From NCBI GenBank assembly GCA_964477205.1, contig CAYZDE010000023.1:1-12433 (forward strand): DNA of 12,433 nt, read 5' to 3'. The notes under the pieces were generated by a model. It was not told the origin of the DNA and made no database searches. It worked only from the letters and a program-made list of their open reading frames with translations. The translations under genes were made by a program, and so were the position numbers. This stretch comes from UBA93 sp964477205. GTDB taxonomy: Archaea > Micrarchaeota > Micrarchaeia > Norongarragalinales > Norongarragalinaceae. Position 1 is the first letter of the stretch; the number at the start of each line of letters is the position of its first letter. Shown here one piece after another: positions 1-6,834 of this stretch.

Positions 1-23
1 AACCGTTGAGAGTAGTTAGACTA

Positions 24-410
24 TTATTGCCTTTTAGGCAGCCGCTCCTTCTTCGGCACCTTGTTTTCTAGCACGCCGTCGCGGGCAAACCCGCATCCTA
101 AAACCAAGCAGCCACTCTTCACAATGCGATAGCCCCTGCCTTCAACGCGATAATCCTTTCCCCGCATGAATTCTTCGGCTTCAGCGCGCGCCAGCTCCAC
201 TACCTTTTTTGAAGCCGGAAAAACGCGGAGGAAAACACTCGAAGGCTTGAACTCCCCTTGCAACTTTCCCAACGCCAAGCCCACGGACTCGCTGCCTCCC
301 ATTACTTCGGATAAGCCAATTGCCTCGCGCGTTGCCACCCGCAACTTTTTCTCCCCGATTACCAATACCCCTTTCGGCAATTCAATACCATACTCTTCGA
401 GTTCTTTCAA
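24..410 (-). CDS. Stand-alone RsmF-type PUA-like RNA-binding domain protein
   Basis: A 128-residue protein with no methyltransferase core. Its C-terminal half (about residues 90-126) has the layout of the PUA-like domain at the end of RsmF/NSUN-type RNA methyltransferases: a G-Y-R strand, then CLVLGCGFARDG, then the tail LENKVPKKERLP. The N-terminal half (LPKGVLVIGEKKLRVAT, then SVGLALGKLQGEFKPSS) fits the preceding RNA-binding part of that module. Its ATG overlaps the end of the upstream NSUN-like gene by four bases (ATGA), so the two are translationally coupled. I infer that it supplies RNA binding to the methyltransferase in trans. Assignment to the PUA-like family is from motif memory and is fairly likely; the substrate is unknown. 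Confidence 0.72.
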   Translation of the reverse strand: MKELEEYGIELPKGVLVIGEKKLRVATREAIGLSEVMGGSESVGLALGKLQGEFKPSSVFLRVFPASKKVVELARAEAEEFMRGKDYRVEGRGYRIVKSGCLVLGCGFARDGVLENKVPKKERLPKRQ

Positions 411-1243
411 GGCTTCACGACCTTTGCAATGAAGAACGCTTCACTGTTAATCTCGCTCGGGTAAACGCGGCGAGTGCGCGCGAACTCCTTGCCGTAATCA
501 CTCAAACCTTTACTCGTACTCAAAGGCAATTCGGCTTCAAAGAGCTCGGCGTCGGTGGATTCCAACAGTGCTTGCACTACCGCCTCGTTCTCTTCCTCGC
601 GGAAAGTGCAAGTCGAGTAAACGAGCTCGCCGCCGCGTTTCAACAGCCGGTAACCCGCTTTCAACAAGGATAACTGAAGCCGCTCGTGCCCTCTTTTATC
701 GGCTTCCAAACCGTCAAATGTGCCCAAGCAAGAGCAAGGCGCGTCCACGAGCACCTTGTCGAATCGCTCGCGCCCCTTCAAATGCGTTGCGTCAGTGCGA
801 AAGCAAGCAGTGTTAACGCAACCGAACCGATTACAATTCGAAACTAGCACATTGTGCCTGCGCCTGCTCGACTCAATAGCAGCGATTCCCCCTTCATTGT
901 TCATCAACTGGCTCATGTGAGTGGTCTTAGCTCCCGGGGACGCGCAAGAGTCAAGCACTAACTCCCCGGCTTTCGGGGCGAGGCACAAGGAAGGCAGCAT
1001 TGAAGACAATGATTGAACGAATAAGTAACCGCAAGCGTGCTCTATGGTCTTGCCTATTTCGCCGCGCGCAGTGAACGCGTAATCAAGCCAAGGAACGCGC
1101 TCGCACTCCAAAGGAAATTCCTTAAGGAAGTCTGCGACGTTAATCTTCAAAGTGTTCACGCGGAAGGAACGCGGAGCCTCGCTGAGAACGCGCTTGAACT
1201 CCCCCGCGTCAGCGTAACGCGACAACTCGTCGTTAACGCTCAC
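407..1243 (-). CDS. NOL1/NOP2/sun family RNA (cytosine-C5) methyltransferase
   Basis: A SAM-dependent enzyme that methylates C5 of cytosine in rRNA or tRNA in the cytoplasm. The 278-residue protein shows the family signatures in order: SAM-binding motif I LDSCASPGAKTTHMS (about 97-111), the acidic ribose-binding segment AAIESS (121-126), motif IV VLVDAPCSCLGTF with the product-release Cys170, and motif VI LVYSTCTFREEENEAV with the catalytic nucleophile Cys212. Both cysteines are present, so the enzyme should be active. The N-terminal RNA-binding extension (PRSFRVNTLKIN, 25-34) is typical. The protein ends right after the Rossmann core, and the usual C-terminal PUA-like domain is encoded by the next, overlapping gene. 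The ATG overlaps the end of the exonuclease III gene by four bases. The modified position cannot be read from the sequence. Confidence 0.93.
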   Translation of the reverse strand: MSVNDELSRYADAGEFKRVLSEAPRSFRVNTLKINVADFLKEFPLECERVPWLDYAFTARGEIGKTIEHACGYLFVQSLSSMLPSLCLAPKAGELVLDSCASPGAKTTHMSQLMNNEGGIAAIESSRRRHNVLVSNCNRFGCVNTACFRTDATHLKGRERFDKVLVDAPCSCLGTFDGLEADKRGHERLQLSLLKAGYRLLKRGGELVYSTCTFREEENEAVVQALLESTDAELFEAELPLSTSKGLSDYGKEFARTRRVYPSEINSEAFFIAKVVKP

Positions 1244-2022
1244 GCCGTCAACCTCAAGCCGATTGGGCAGTGGTCCGACCCGTGAATTCCAGGCAGAATA
1301 GACGCTTCCGTTACTTGCTTGCGCGCGTTCTCACTAACCAAGAAGTAATCCAAGCGCCAGCCCACATTACGCTCGCGAGCACGCGTCTTCAAGTCCCACC
1401 AAGTGTAATGCCCCGTCTCGCCCTTGTGAAACGCGCGGAAAGAATCGAAGTAACCGCGTGCGAAGAACGAGTCAATCCACGCGCGCTCTATTGGGAGGAA
1501 ACCAGTGTGCTTAGAGTTCTCCTTGGGCCGCGTCAAGTCGATTTCCTCGTGCGCCGTGTTCACGTCCCCACAAATCACGACTTTCCTGCCCTTCTTGCGG
1601 AAGGACTCCGCGTAAACAGCGAACGCGTCGTAAAAACCAAGCTTGAATTTCAACCGTTCCTCGCTCGCGCCCCCATTCGGGAAATAACAATTAATCAAAA
1701 CAAAAGAGTTGTAATCCGCAGTGAGCACGCGCCCCTCACCCTCAAATTCTTTATTGTTGATTCCTTGGGACACGCTTTCGGGCTCGACTTTCGAGTAAAT
1801 CGCCACGCCGCTATAACCCTTTTTCTTAGTCGCCGAGTTGAAGTAAGAGTGATAACCCTTGGGCTCGCGCGCTTCCAATGGGAGTTGCTCGGCGCGCGCC
1901 TTAGTCTCTTGTAAACAAACGATATCCGCGCCCAACTCGAACAAGGTTTTTAGCGCGCCCTTTCGGTGAACCGCGCGCAACCCGTTCACATTCCACGATA
2001 TTAACTCTAAATCCTTCGGCAT
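1240..2022 (-). CDS. xth: Exodeoxyribonuclease III / AP endonuclease (Xth/APE1 family)
   Basis: A Mg2+-dependent base-excision repair nuclease that cuts 5' to abasic sites and trims 3' ends. The roughly 260-residue protein has the full ExoIII motif set: ISWNVNGLR at the start (Asn11), CLQETKA with metal-binding Glu39, GYSGVAIYSK, CGDVNTAHEEIDL with the catalytic Asp and Asn, WWDLKTRARERNVGWRLDYFLVS, and GIHGSDHCPI with the Asp250-His251 pair. Length is normal for the family. I chose the ATG at 2022. A TTG two codons upstream (2028) would add only two residues and has no clear ribosome-binding site. It is first in a coupled unit with the NSUN-like methyltransferase (4-base overlap) and the PUA-like protein. 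This combines repair and RNA modification without an obvious functional link. Confidence 0.96.
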   Translation of the reverse strand: MPKDLELISWNVNGLRAVHRKGALKTLFELGADIVCLQETKARAEQLPLEAREPKGYHSYFNSATKKKGYSGVAIYSKVEPESVSQGINNKEFEGEGRVLTADYNSFVLINCYFPNGGASEERLKFKLGFYDAFAVYAESFRKKGRKVVICGDVNTAHEEIDLTRPKENSKHTGFLPIERAWIDSFFARGYFDSFRAFHKGETGHYTWWDLKTRARERNVGWRLDYFLVSENARKQVTEASILPGIHGSDHCPIGLRLTA

Positions 2023-2028
2023 TTTCAA

Positions 2029-2142
2029 GAACCGTTTTCAGTACTCAAGGTCTTCGTCACCGCCCGCCGAAGCGGACTCGGAACTCATAAGTATTCATCA
2101 TTAAGTAAAGTGACGCGCGCTGAATTGAAAAAGGGGTACGGT
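2029..2142. other. Intergenic region before the exonuclease III gene; possible 16-codon ORF
   Basis: This 114-base gap holds the presumed promoter for the three-gene exoIII unit. TATA-like AT-rich stretches on the minus strand lie near 2101-2109 (TTTACTTAA) and 2087-2095, but neither sits at a convincing distance from the start. A minus-strand reading frame at 2038-2088 could encode a 16-residue acidic peptide (begins MSSESA, ends DEDLEY) ending 15 bases before the ATG. It has no ribosome-binding site, and I do not call it as a gene. Confidence 0.3.
2128..2132 (-). terminator. Short oligo-T tract after the tyrosine-rich protein gene
   Basis: On the minus strand the sequence reads CCCCTTTTTC ten bases after the stop codon. 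Archaeal RNA polymerase terminates at T runs without needing a hairpin, so this is a plausible but weak terminator that would make the tyrosine-rich gene monocistronic. Confidence 0.35.
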
Positions 2143-2469
2143 TCAGCAAACGTAGTAACCGCGGTAAGCCATTTGCACGCAGTAATCGCTCGCCCCGCCC
2201 GAGTAGCCCGACGAGTAATAAGATGGTTGTTGATACCCGTAAGAGTAACCGCTGGATTGCTGCGAGTAGTAAGATTGGTAGCCGTTGTAATTGTAAGCGT
2301 ACTGGTAATTCGAGTAGTAGCCGCTCGACGGGTGGTAATACCCGTACTGTGGGTAGTTTCCTCCGTAATAATAATTAGTTTGCGGCGGCGTGGAACCGAA
2401 CCCGCCTTGTACCCACCAAGCGCTCGCCAGCACGGGGACGAGCAACAACAAAAATAACGCTTTCTTCAT
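2143..2469 (-). CDS. Secreted tyrosine-rich low-complexity protein
   Basis: A 108-residue exported protein of unknown function. A classic signal peptide (MKKALFLLLLVPVLASA, cleavage predicted after residue 17) precedes a mature part of about 91 residues. I count 26 tyrosines in it, the rest being mainly Ser, Gly, Gln and Asn with almost no charge. Repeated units such as GYY, SYY and GYSYGY run through it without a strict period. It ends in a short region with Cys97 and Cys108 (YCVQMAYRGYYVC), able to form a disulfide. No catalytic motif is visible. The composition resembles prion-like or adhesive surface proteins, but that is only an analogy. A good Shine-Dalgarno site, a TATA-like box and a T tract suggest its own transcript. 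It is a real gene by start context and signal peptide; its function is unknown. Confidence 0.85.
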   Translation of the reverse strand: MKKALFLLLLVPVLASAWWVQGGFGSTPPQTNYYYGGNYPQYGYYHPSSGYYSNYQYAYNYNGYQSYYSQQSSGYSYGYQQPSYYSSGYSGGASDYCVQMAYRGYYVC

Positions 2470-2475
2470 TCAAAA

Positions 2476-2482
2476 CCCACCT
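2476..2482 (-). promoter_or_regulatory. Shine-Dalgarno site of the tyrosine-rich protein gene
   Basis: AGGTGGG on the minus strand lies 6 bases before the ATG at 2469 and fixes that start. Confidence 0.7.
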
Positions 2483-2505
2483 GGTAATTATTAGAAATTA
2501 AGCGG

Positions 2506-2511
2506 TTTAAA
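2506..2511 (-). promoter_or_regulatory. TATA-like box for the tyrosine-rich protein gene
   Basis: TTTAAA on the minus strand. A transcription start about 25 bases downstream would fall near 2484, just before the Shine-Dalgarno site, giving a short leader. This supports a separate promoter in the 61-base gap after the TyrRS gene. Confidence 0.45.
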
Positions 2512-2530
2512 CGCGTTTTGGTGGCTCTTT

Positions 2531-3568
2531 TCAACGCGTTATCTCGGAGCTCTCGTAAACTTGCAGGAATTCGGGGTGCTCTTCAAAGTGCTTTCGCATT
2601 GGAGCGATTAGCGAGTCGAGGCCAGCGGCAACGCCGTTCTTCAAGTCCGCAGCGTGCAGTTTTCCGCCGAGGTAATCCTTCTCCAATTCAACGTAAGAAG
2701 CGAATTCAAGGTTTCCCCCGAATTTCTCCGGCCTCTCGACGGCCATGGGGCCGTTTCGGAAGCAAGTAACGCGCGCGAGTGCAAGTACGGGGTTGCCTTC
2801 GGCTTCGGGTGGGCAATACGCTTTCGCGAGCTTCTTGTTAATCAAGTCAATTGAATCGTGAATGAATACGGCGGTGTTCGGCTTGCTTTTGCTCATCTTC
2901 GAGTCCATCCGCCCTTCGCCTTCCCCGGGCTTGAGTAAGCTAGGGAGGATTTCATGGTGCAAGGCAACGGGCGGCTTCCAACCCATCTTCGGGTAGACGT
3001 CGCGTGCGAGCATGTGCACCTTGCGTTGGTCCATACCCGCGTGCGCCAAATCCACTTCCAAGTGCTTCATGTCAACGGCTTGCATGCTAGGGTAAAAGAA
3101 CTTAGCCACGTCCAACGCTTCCGCGTTGGAGCGCCCCATTATTTGCATGCAGCGCGTTGCCCTAGGCAAAGTAACGTTCTTTGAAAAGTTAATCACGTCG
3201 CACCAGTAATCATTATCGTAGTAGTCGCTGCCGCGAACGATTTTCACTCCCGGGCAGAATAACTTGAATGCTTCCTCGTAATACTCGCTCGCCTTGTTAA
3301 TGGCGTTCCAGTCCCCGCCTAACTTGTCGTTAATAAACGAGTGCCAGTCCGCGAGTAATACTTGCGTTTCGAATCCGGCGGCCTTCAAGTCATTAATCTT
3401 GATGCCCGAGACAATGAGCGAGCCCACGTGCAGCAAGCCGGAGATTTCAAAGCCGATGTAATGCTTCGGGTGCTCGTTCGACTCGAGTAACTCGCGCAAG
3501 CCGTCCCCAGGGACTACCTCTTGCGTCGGCTCTTTCATCACCAGCGCCAAGCGCTCTTCCAAGTCCAT
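2531..3568 (-). CDS. tyrS: Tyrosyl-tRNA synthetase (archaeal type)
   Basis: A class I synthetase that charges tRNA-Tyr. The 345-residue protein aligns by motif with archaeal TyrRS: Tyr37 in HYIGFEISGLLHVGS (tyrosine contact plus a HIGH-type motif at 47-50), VLLADWHSF, YPSMQAVDMKHLEVDLAHAGMDQRKVHMLAR, and KMSKS at 224-228. Gln163 and Asp166 match the tyrosine-recognising Gln and Asp of the Methanocaldococcus enzyme, which favours TyrRS over TrpRS. The HIGH-type motif reads HVGS rather than HxGH. The C-terminal region RPEKFGG then DLKNGVA is also typical. It starts 6 bases after the GNAT gene, the last member of a likely htpX-MTAP-GNAT-TyrRS operon. No strong Shine-Dalgarno site precedes the ATG. 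Confidence 0.95.
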   Translation of the reverse strand: MDLEERLALVMKEPTQEVVPGDGLRELLESNEHPKHYIGFEISGLLHVGSLIVSGIKINDLKAAGFETQVLLADWHSFINDKLGGDWNAINKASEYYEEAFKLFCPGVKIVRGSDYYDNDYWCDVINFSKNVTLPRATRCMQIMGRSNAEALDVAKFFYPSMQAVDMKHLEVDLAHAGMDQRKVHMLARDVYPKMGWKPPVALHHEILPSLLKPGEGEGRMDSKMSKSKPNTAVFIHDSIDLINKKLAKAYCPPEAEGNPVLALARVTCFRNGPMAVERPEKFGGNLEFASYVELEKDYLGGKLHAADLKNGVAAGLDSLIAPMRKHFEEHPEFLQVYESSEITR

Positions 3569-3574
3569 GTCTTA

Positions 3575-4006
3575 CTATAACTCTTTTGACATCAATAAAA
3601 CGGTTTTGTCCCACAATTTTCGGTCGAGCACGCCCGACTTCGAGAACCCGAACGATTCGTACAAGCGAATCGCTACGGTGTTGTCCTCGGCTACGAGCAC
3701 CACGCAATCCCGCGCGCCCTTCGAGCGTATTTCCGTTAGCGCGCGCTTGAGTAAGGCGCGCCCTATTCCCTTGCTTCTTTTTTCCTTGAGCACGGCGAGG
3801 CCCATCACTTTCGCCTTCCCGCTCTTGATTTCGAAGTCCACGAAGCCGACTATTGAATTGTTCTCGACGGCTACGTAGTAATCGATTTCATTTGATTTCA
3901 AGCGCGCGTTAACGTTCTCGCTCGTGACTCCCGCGTAAGGGAAGAACTCACTAGTCAATACTTTCAATGAGTAAGCGTGCCTTGGCTCTGCCTTGACGAC
4001 GCTCAC
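3575..4006 (-). CDS. GNAT family N-acetyltransferase, RimI-like
   Basis: An acetyl-CoA-dependent acetyltransferase of about 143 residues. Motif A is MGLAVLKEKRSKGIGRALL (68-86), with the pyrophosphate-binding R-x-x-G-x-G. It is followed by the RimI-like strand CVVLVAEDN and motif B AIRLYESFGF (112-121). This pattern resembles RimI-type protein N-terminal acetyltransferases, but the acceptor cannot be deduced. I place the start at GTG 4006-4004, which shares one base with the MTAP stop (TAGTG) and leaves AAGG just upstream. A TTG at 4024 would give a 149-residue form overlapping the MTAP gene by 19 bases. It sits tightly between the MTAP and TyrRS genes. It could instead act on a small molecule. 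Confidence 0.85.
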   Translation of the reverse strand: MSVVKAEPRHAYSLKVLTSEFFPYAGVTSENVNARLKSNEIDYYVAVENNSIVGFVDFEIKSGKAKVMGLAVLKEKRSKGIGRALLKRALTEIRSKGARDCVVLVAEDNTVAIRLYESFGFSKSGVLDRKLWDKTVLLMSKEL

Positions 4007-4779
4007 TAAGCCTTGTTCGCGCAATTACAACTCCTTTCCTCGGGCAGATTCTCGACGAGCTCGTGGATGAGTGACTTGAGCTTCTCGTTGTTCTCGTTGA
4101 AAACGCGTAGGACTTCCGCGTGTGACACCGGAGTCATTCCTTCCAAGCCCACGTCGTAATCAGTTATCAATGAGATATTGCAATAGCACATTCCCGCTTC
4201 AAGGCACAAGAACGCCTCGGGTGATTGCGTCATGTTGATTACTTCCCAGCCCTGTGCCGCGTAAAAGCGACTCTCTGCGCGCGTTGAAAAGCGCGGGCCT
4301 TCGATTACCACTACGGTCCCCTTGTCCTTCACCGGAATGTTGAGCTTGCGCGCTGCTTCAACTGCAATCGGGCGCATTTCGGGGCAGTAAGGGTCCGCTG
4401 CGGCCAAGTGCTTGACTTCCGGGCCGTCGTAGAGCGTGTATTCGCGGCCTTTAGTGTAATCCGCGATTTGGTCGCACACCACGAATGTGCCCGGCTCTAC
4501 TTCTTTTTGCAGGGAGCCCGCTGCGCAAGGGCCTATAACACGCTTCACGCCGAGTTCCTTGAATGCCCAAGCGTTCGCCCGGTAATTAATTTTGTGCGGC
4601 GGCAACTCGTGCTTTAACCCGTGCCGCGGCAGGAATGCAATGTGTTTCCCTGCGATTTCGCCGATTGTTATTGCACTTGAGGGCGAGCCGTAAGGCGTCT
4701 CCAAGCGCACTTCGTGCGCGTCTTCCAAGAGCGAGTAAAAACCGCTTCCCCCTATTATTCCAATGTCCGCTTTCTCCAT
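4006..4779 (-). CDS. mtnP: S-methyl-5'-thioadenosine (or thioinosine) phosphorylase
   Basis: A cytosolic phosphorolytic enzyme that splits methylthioadenosine, a by-product of polyamine and SAM-dependent reactions, into a base and 5-methylthioribose-1-phosphate. The 257-residue protein has the trimeric PNP/MTAP family motifs: phosphate-binding GGSG (10-13), PRHG (51-54), EGPRFSTRAES, NMTQSPEA around the sugar-binding Met183, and TDYDVGLEG (206-214) with the base-contacting Asp. MTAP and MTIP (thioinosine) specificities are close, and I cannot separate them with certainty. The tail contains Cys251-x-Cys253, matching the CxC motif known in hyperthermophile MTAPII enzymes. The ATG directly follows the htpX stop (TGAATG), with GGAGG eight bases upstream inside htpX. 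Confidence 0.92.
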   Translation of the reverse strand: MEKADIGIIGGSGFYSLLEDAHEVRLETPYGSPSSAITIGEIAGKHIAFLPRHGLKHELPPHKINYRANAWAFKELGVKRVIGPCAAGSLQKEVEPGTFVVCDQIADYTKGREYTLYDGPEVKHLAAADPYCPEMRPIAVEAARKLNIPVKDKGTVVVIEGPRFSTRAESRFYAAQGWEVINMTQSPEAFLCLEAGMCYCNISLITDYDVGLEGMTPVSHAEVLRVFNENNEKLKSLIHELVENLPEERSCNCANKA

Positions 4780-5718
4780 TCAAACCGCCTCCAACAGCGG
4801 CAAGTCCGCCTTTAATTCTTCTAGCGCGTTCAAGCGCTTGTAAGTGAGAGGGTGCGTTCCGAGTAATTCCTTGAATTGCGCCCACGAATTCGTTTTCTCC
4901 CACGCTATTGCCTCGCGCAAGTCATCCGGCTCGGACGCCGCTTGTATTGGGTCCGCAATGTAAAACGCGCGCTTCACTTGGTAATCCTTAACGGAAATTC
5001 CTCGCGGGAACCCGTATGATATCTTCGCGAGCGCGTTCTGTAGTGCTCCCGGTTTGCGCGTGGCCGCGGCGCTGAAAGCGTCCGCGTAGTACTCGCGGGT
5101 CCGGCTCAAATGCATTACGATCAGCCTTGACAAGAATTGCGCGAACAAAGCGCCGACGAATACCGCGATCCAGTTGCCGCCGTTTCTGTCGCGGCCCGAG
5201 AAGAATAATATGATTAGGTAGTAGACGAGTAAGGGTATCATCGAGGCCAGCGTTATCACGGCTACGTCCCAGTGCTTTACGTGCCCGACTTCGTGCGCGA
5301 GAACGGCGGTTACTTCATCTTTGTTTAAGGCTTTCAAGAGCCCTGAGTGCACGGCAATCGAGGCGTCATTCGGGGTGCGCCCGAAAGCGAACGCGTTCGG
5401 CGTTCCATCCATTACCAAGTATAATTTCGGCGTCTTAATCCCTGCTTTGCGCGCGAGGCGCTTCAAGGACTCGTGCAGCCAAGGTTGCTCCGATTGCTTT
5501 AACTCGCGCATTCGCGTAGTGCGCCGAATGAACCACGGCGCCGACCACCATTGAATTGCAGTAAAGCCGGCTACGAACACAATAATTAGCCCGATCATCA
5601 AGTTTGTTTCAATGGTCGCCCCGTAGTACCACACTATCAATCCAAAGATGCCCGCGAGGAAGCCGAACAATAAAATCATTGTTAATAGCATAGCCAGCCG
5701 TAACTTAGTCAAACTCAT
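4780..5718 (-). CDS. htpX: HtpX-type M48 family zinc metalloprotease, membrane-bound
   Basis: A membrane endopeptidase thought to remove damaged or misfolded membrane proteins. The 312-residue protein has two N-terminal membrane segments (about 8-31 and 40-58), then the cytosolic protease domain. AHEVGHVKHWD (HExxH at 142-146) is the zinc site. Two further hydrophobic stretches follow (about 152-172 and 182-203), then the third zinc ligand Glu209 in SRTREYYADAFSA. All catalytic residues are present and length is normal. I chose the ATG at 5718 because AAGGTG (5725-5730) lies six bases upstream; the adjacent in-frame TTG at 5721 is too close to it. An AT-rich TATA-like stretch at 5751-5761 could start transcription near 5730. 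The MTAP gene follows with no gap. Confidence 0.95.
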   Translation of the reverse strand: MSLTKLRLAMLLTMILLFGFLAGIFGLIVWYYGATIETNLMIGLIIVFVAGFTAIQWWSAPWFIRRTTRMRELKQSEQPWLHESLKRLARKAGIKTPKLYLVMDGTPNAFAFGRTPNDASIAVHSGLLKALNKDEVTAVLAHEVGHVKHWDVAVITLASMIPLLVYYLIILFFSGRDRNGGNWIAVFVGALFAQFLSRLIVMHLSRTREYYADAFSAAATRKPGALQNALAKISYGFPRGISVKDYQVKRAFYIADPIQAASEPDDLREAIAWEKTNSWAQFKELLGTHPLTYKRLNALEELKADLPLLEAV

Positions 5719-5724
5719 CAATTA

Positions 5725-5730
5725 CACCTT
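5725..5730 (-). promoter_or_regulatory. Shine-Dalgarno site of htpX
   Basis: AAGGTG on the minus strand, six bases before ATG 5718. It decides between that ATG and the preceding TTG. Confidence 0.65.
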
Positions 5731-5761
5731 TTCAAGCCAATAATACAGGCAATTAATTAAA

Positions 5762-6406
5762 TTACTTCTTTTCGAGTAATAGGAACTCGTGGTCGGCTTC
5801 GAACGGCTCGATGTCCAGTTTCTCGCGAATCTCGAAGGCGTCTTCCAATTCGCTTTCAACCCTGGCGAACACCCTGCGCGGGTCTTCAGTAGAGTCAACG
5901 CAACGCGCTTTCACGGCTATCATTCCGATTCCGCCTTTGCCTAGGAAGCAAGAGTTCGCGAGCATGATGCGCGCTTGCTCCGGGTCCGCAACGTCCTCGA
6001 ACACGAAGTCTACTACTCCGACTTCCGCGTATTTTTTTGGGGTGCGTGCGTCCGCGAGAATGGGGACCATGTTCTCTCGCTGCTCGCAAACGCGAATCAA
6101 GTCCGAAGCAGAGCGCGGAGCGAATTCCACGCAATAAACGATTCCCGTGTGCCCGACTAAATCCGAAACAAAAGACGGCGTCACGCCGTTAGCCGCGCCC
6201 AAGTAGAGTACTGACGCGCCGACCGGGATTTCGGTTTTCAAGCCTTTCTTGATTGCGGCTGCGAGCTTGCTGTGCTGCGGCCGCCAATTACGCCATTCAA
6301 CGCCTTTCTCAGTGAACGCGTCTTCTCCGTGCACGCGAAAGCCGCGGACTAGGTTTCGAGTGTAAAGCTTTCCGTCCCTAAAACAAAAGTTCGGATTACC
6401 CTTCAT
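5762..6406 (-). CDS. flpA: Fibrillarin-like rRNA/tRNA 2'-O-methyltransferase
   Basis: The methyltransferase subunit of archaeal box C/D RNPs, which methylates ribose 2'-OH at guide-RNA-selected sites in rRNA and tRNA. The 214-residue protein shows EWRNWRPQHSKLAAAI with the conserved Lys47, SAM motif VLYLGAANGVTPSFVSD (about 66-82), YCVEFAPRS, LADARTP, EDVADPEQA, and C-terminal ADHEFLLLEKK with the conserved His. Together these supply the K-D-K-H type active-site residues. Motif I has Ala-Asn-Gly where Ala-Ser-Gly is common. I prefer ATG 6406 to the upstream TTG 6412. It starts 15 bases after the cysteine-rich membrane protein gene, so it may be read from that gene's promoter. The usual partner Nop5 is not in this window. 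Confidence 0.95.
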   Translation of the reverse strand: MKGNPNFCFRDGKLYTRNLVRGFRVHGEDAFTEKGVEWRNWRPQHSKLAAAIKKGLKTEIPVGASVLYLGAANGVTPSFVSDLVGHTGIVYCVEFAPRSASDLIRVCEQRENMVPILADARTPKKYAEVGVVDFVFEDVADPEQARIMLANSCFLGKGGIGMIAVKARCVDSTEDPRRVFARVESELEDAFEIREKLDIEPFEADHEFLLLEKK

Positions 6407-6421
6407 TTTCAAACAACACGC

Positions 6422-6811
6422 CTAAGCGCTCTGGCGGCCCGCGTAGAATGAGAGCATGCCGATTAATAGTAAGCCGGCGACCGCCCAGAGGAAGGTTTGG
6501 CTCGCAGGGTCGTTTAGCGACTTCGGCAGGTAGTCGGATTCGCTCGCGAGCTCCTCTCCGTACTGCGCGGTTGACGCAGCGTGTTCGCACCTGCCTCCTA
6601 AGCAGTAGCCGTCGCATTCGACTTGTTGCTCCGTAGCGTAACCGTCAACGCAAGAGTATTCACTCAGCGTAACGTCATCCACGCAGTGGTCGATTATTAC
6701 CCAGCCGTCGGTCTCGACGATTCCCAAGGCATCCGGGTTGAAGCCATCCGAGTCAACGCAGTAAGCCGAGGCTAGGAAGCCGATTAAGACGAACAACAAT
6801 AAGCGTTTCAT
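6422..6811 (-). CDS. Exported cysteine-rich protein with C-terminal membrane anchor
   Basis: A 129-residue surface protein of unknown function. A signal peptide (1-16, ending FLASA) is followed by a compact domain with six cysteines (18, 43, 54, 66, 70, 75), enough for three disulfides: CVDSDGFNPDALG, then DHCVDDVTLSEYSC, then VECDGYCLGGRC. I recall similar C-x-D-S-D-G ... D-x-C ... L-x-E-Y-x-C modules in surface proteins of uncultivated archaea. A short stalk with ESDYLPKS (91-98) precedes a membrane helix (about 107-124) and the tail GRQSA, so the domain faces outward. No Shine-Dalgarno site precedes the ATG, while TTTTAAA is centred 27 bases upstream, so the mRNA is probably leaderless. 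The next gene encoded on this strand is flpA. Confidence 0.85.
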   Translation of the reverse strand: MKRLLLFVLIGFLASAYCVDSDGFNPDALGIVETDGWVIIDHCVDDVTLSEYSCVDGYATEQQVECDGYCLGGRCEHAASTAQYGEELASESDYLPKSLNDPASQTFLWAVAGLLLIGMLSFYAGRQSA

Positions 6812-6834
6812 AAGATAAGTAAGAGGAAAACGAG

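Noticed and set aside
1270..1914. Long plus-strand open frame (214 codons)
   Set aside because: It lies entirely antisense to the exonuclease III gene, whose motifs are unmistakable. The translated product has no coherent hydrophobic or catalytic pattern.
2038..2088. 16-codon acidic minus-strand ORF before the exonuclease III gene
   Set aside because: It has no Shine-Dalgarno site and no well-placed TATA box, and it is too short to show coding bias. It is mentioned only in the intergenic entry.
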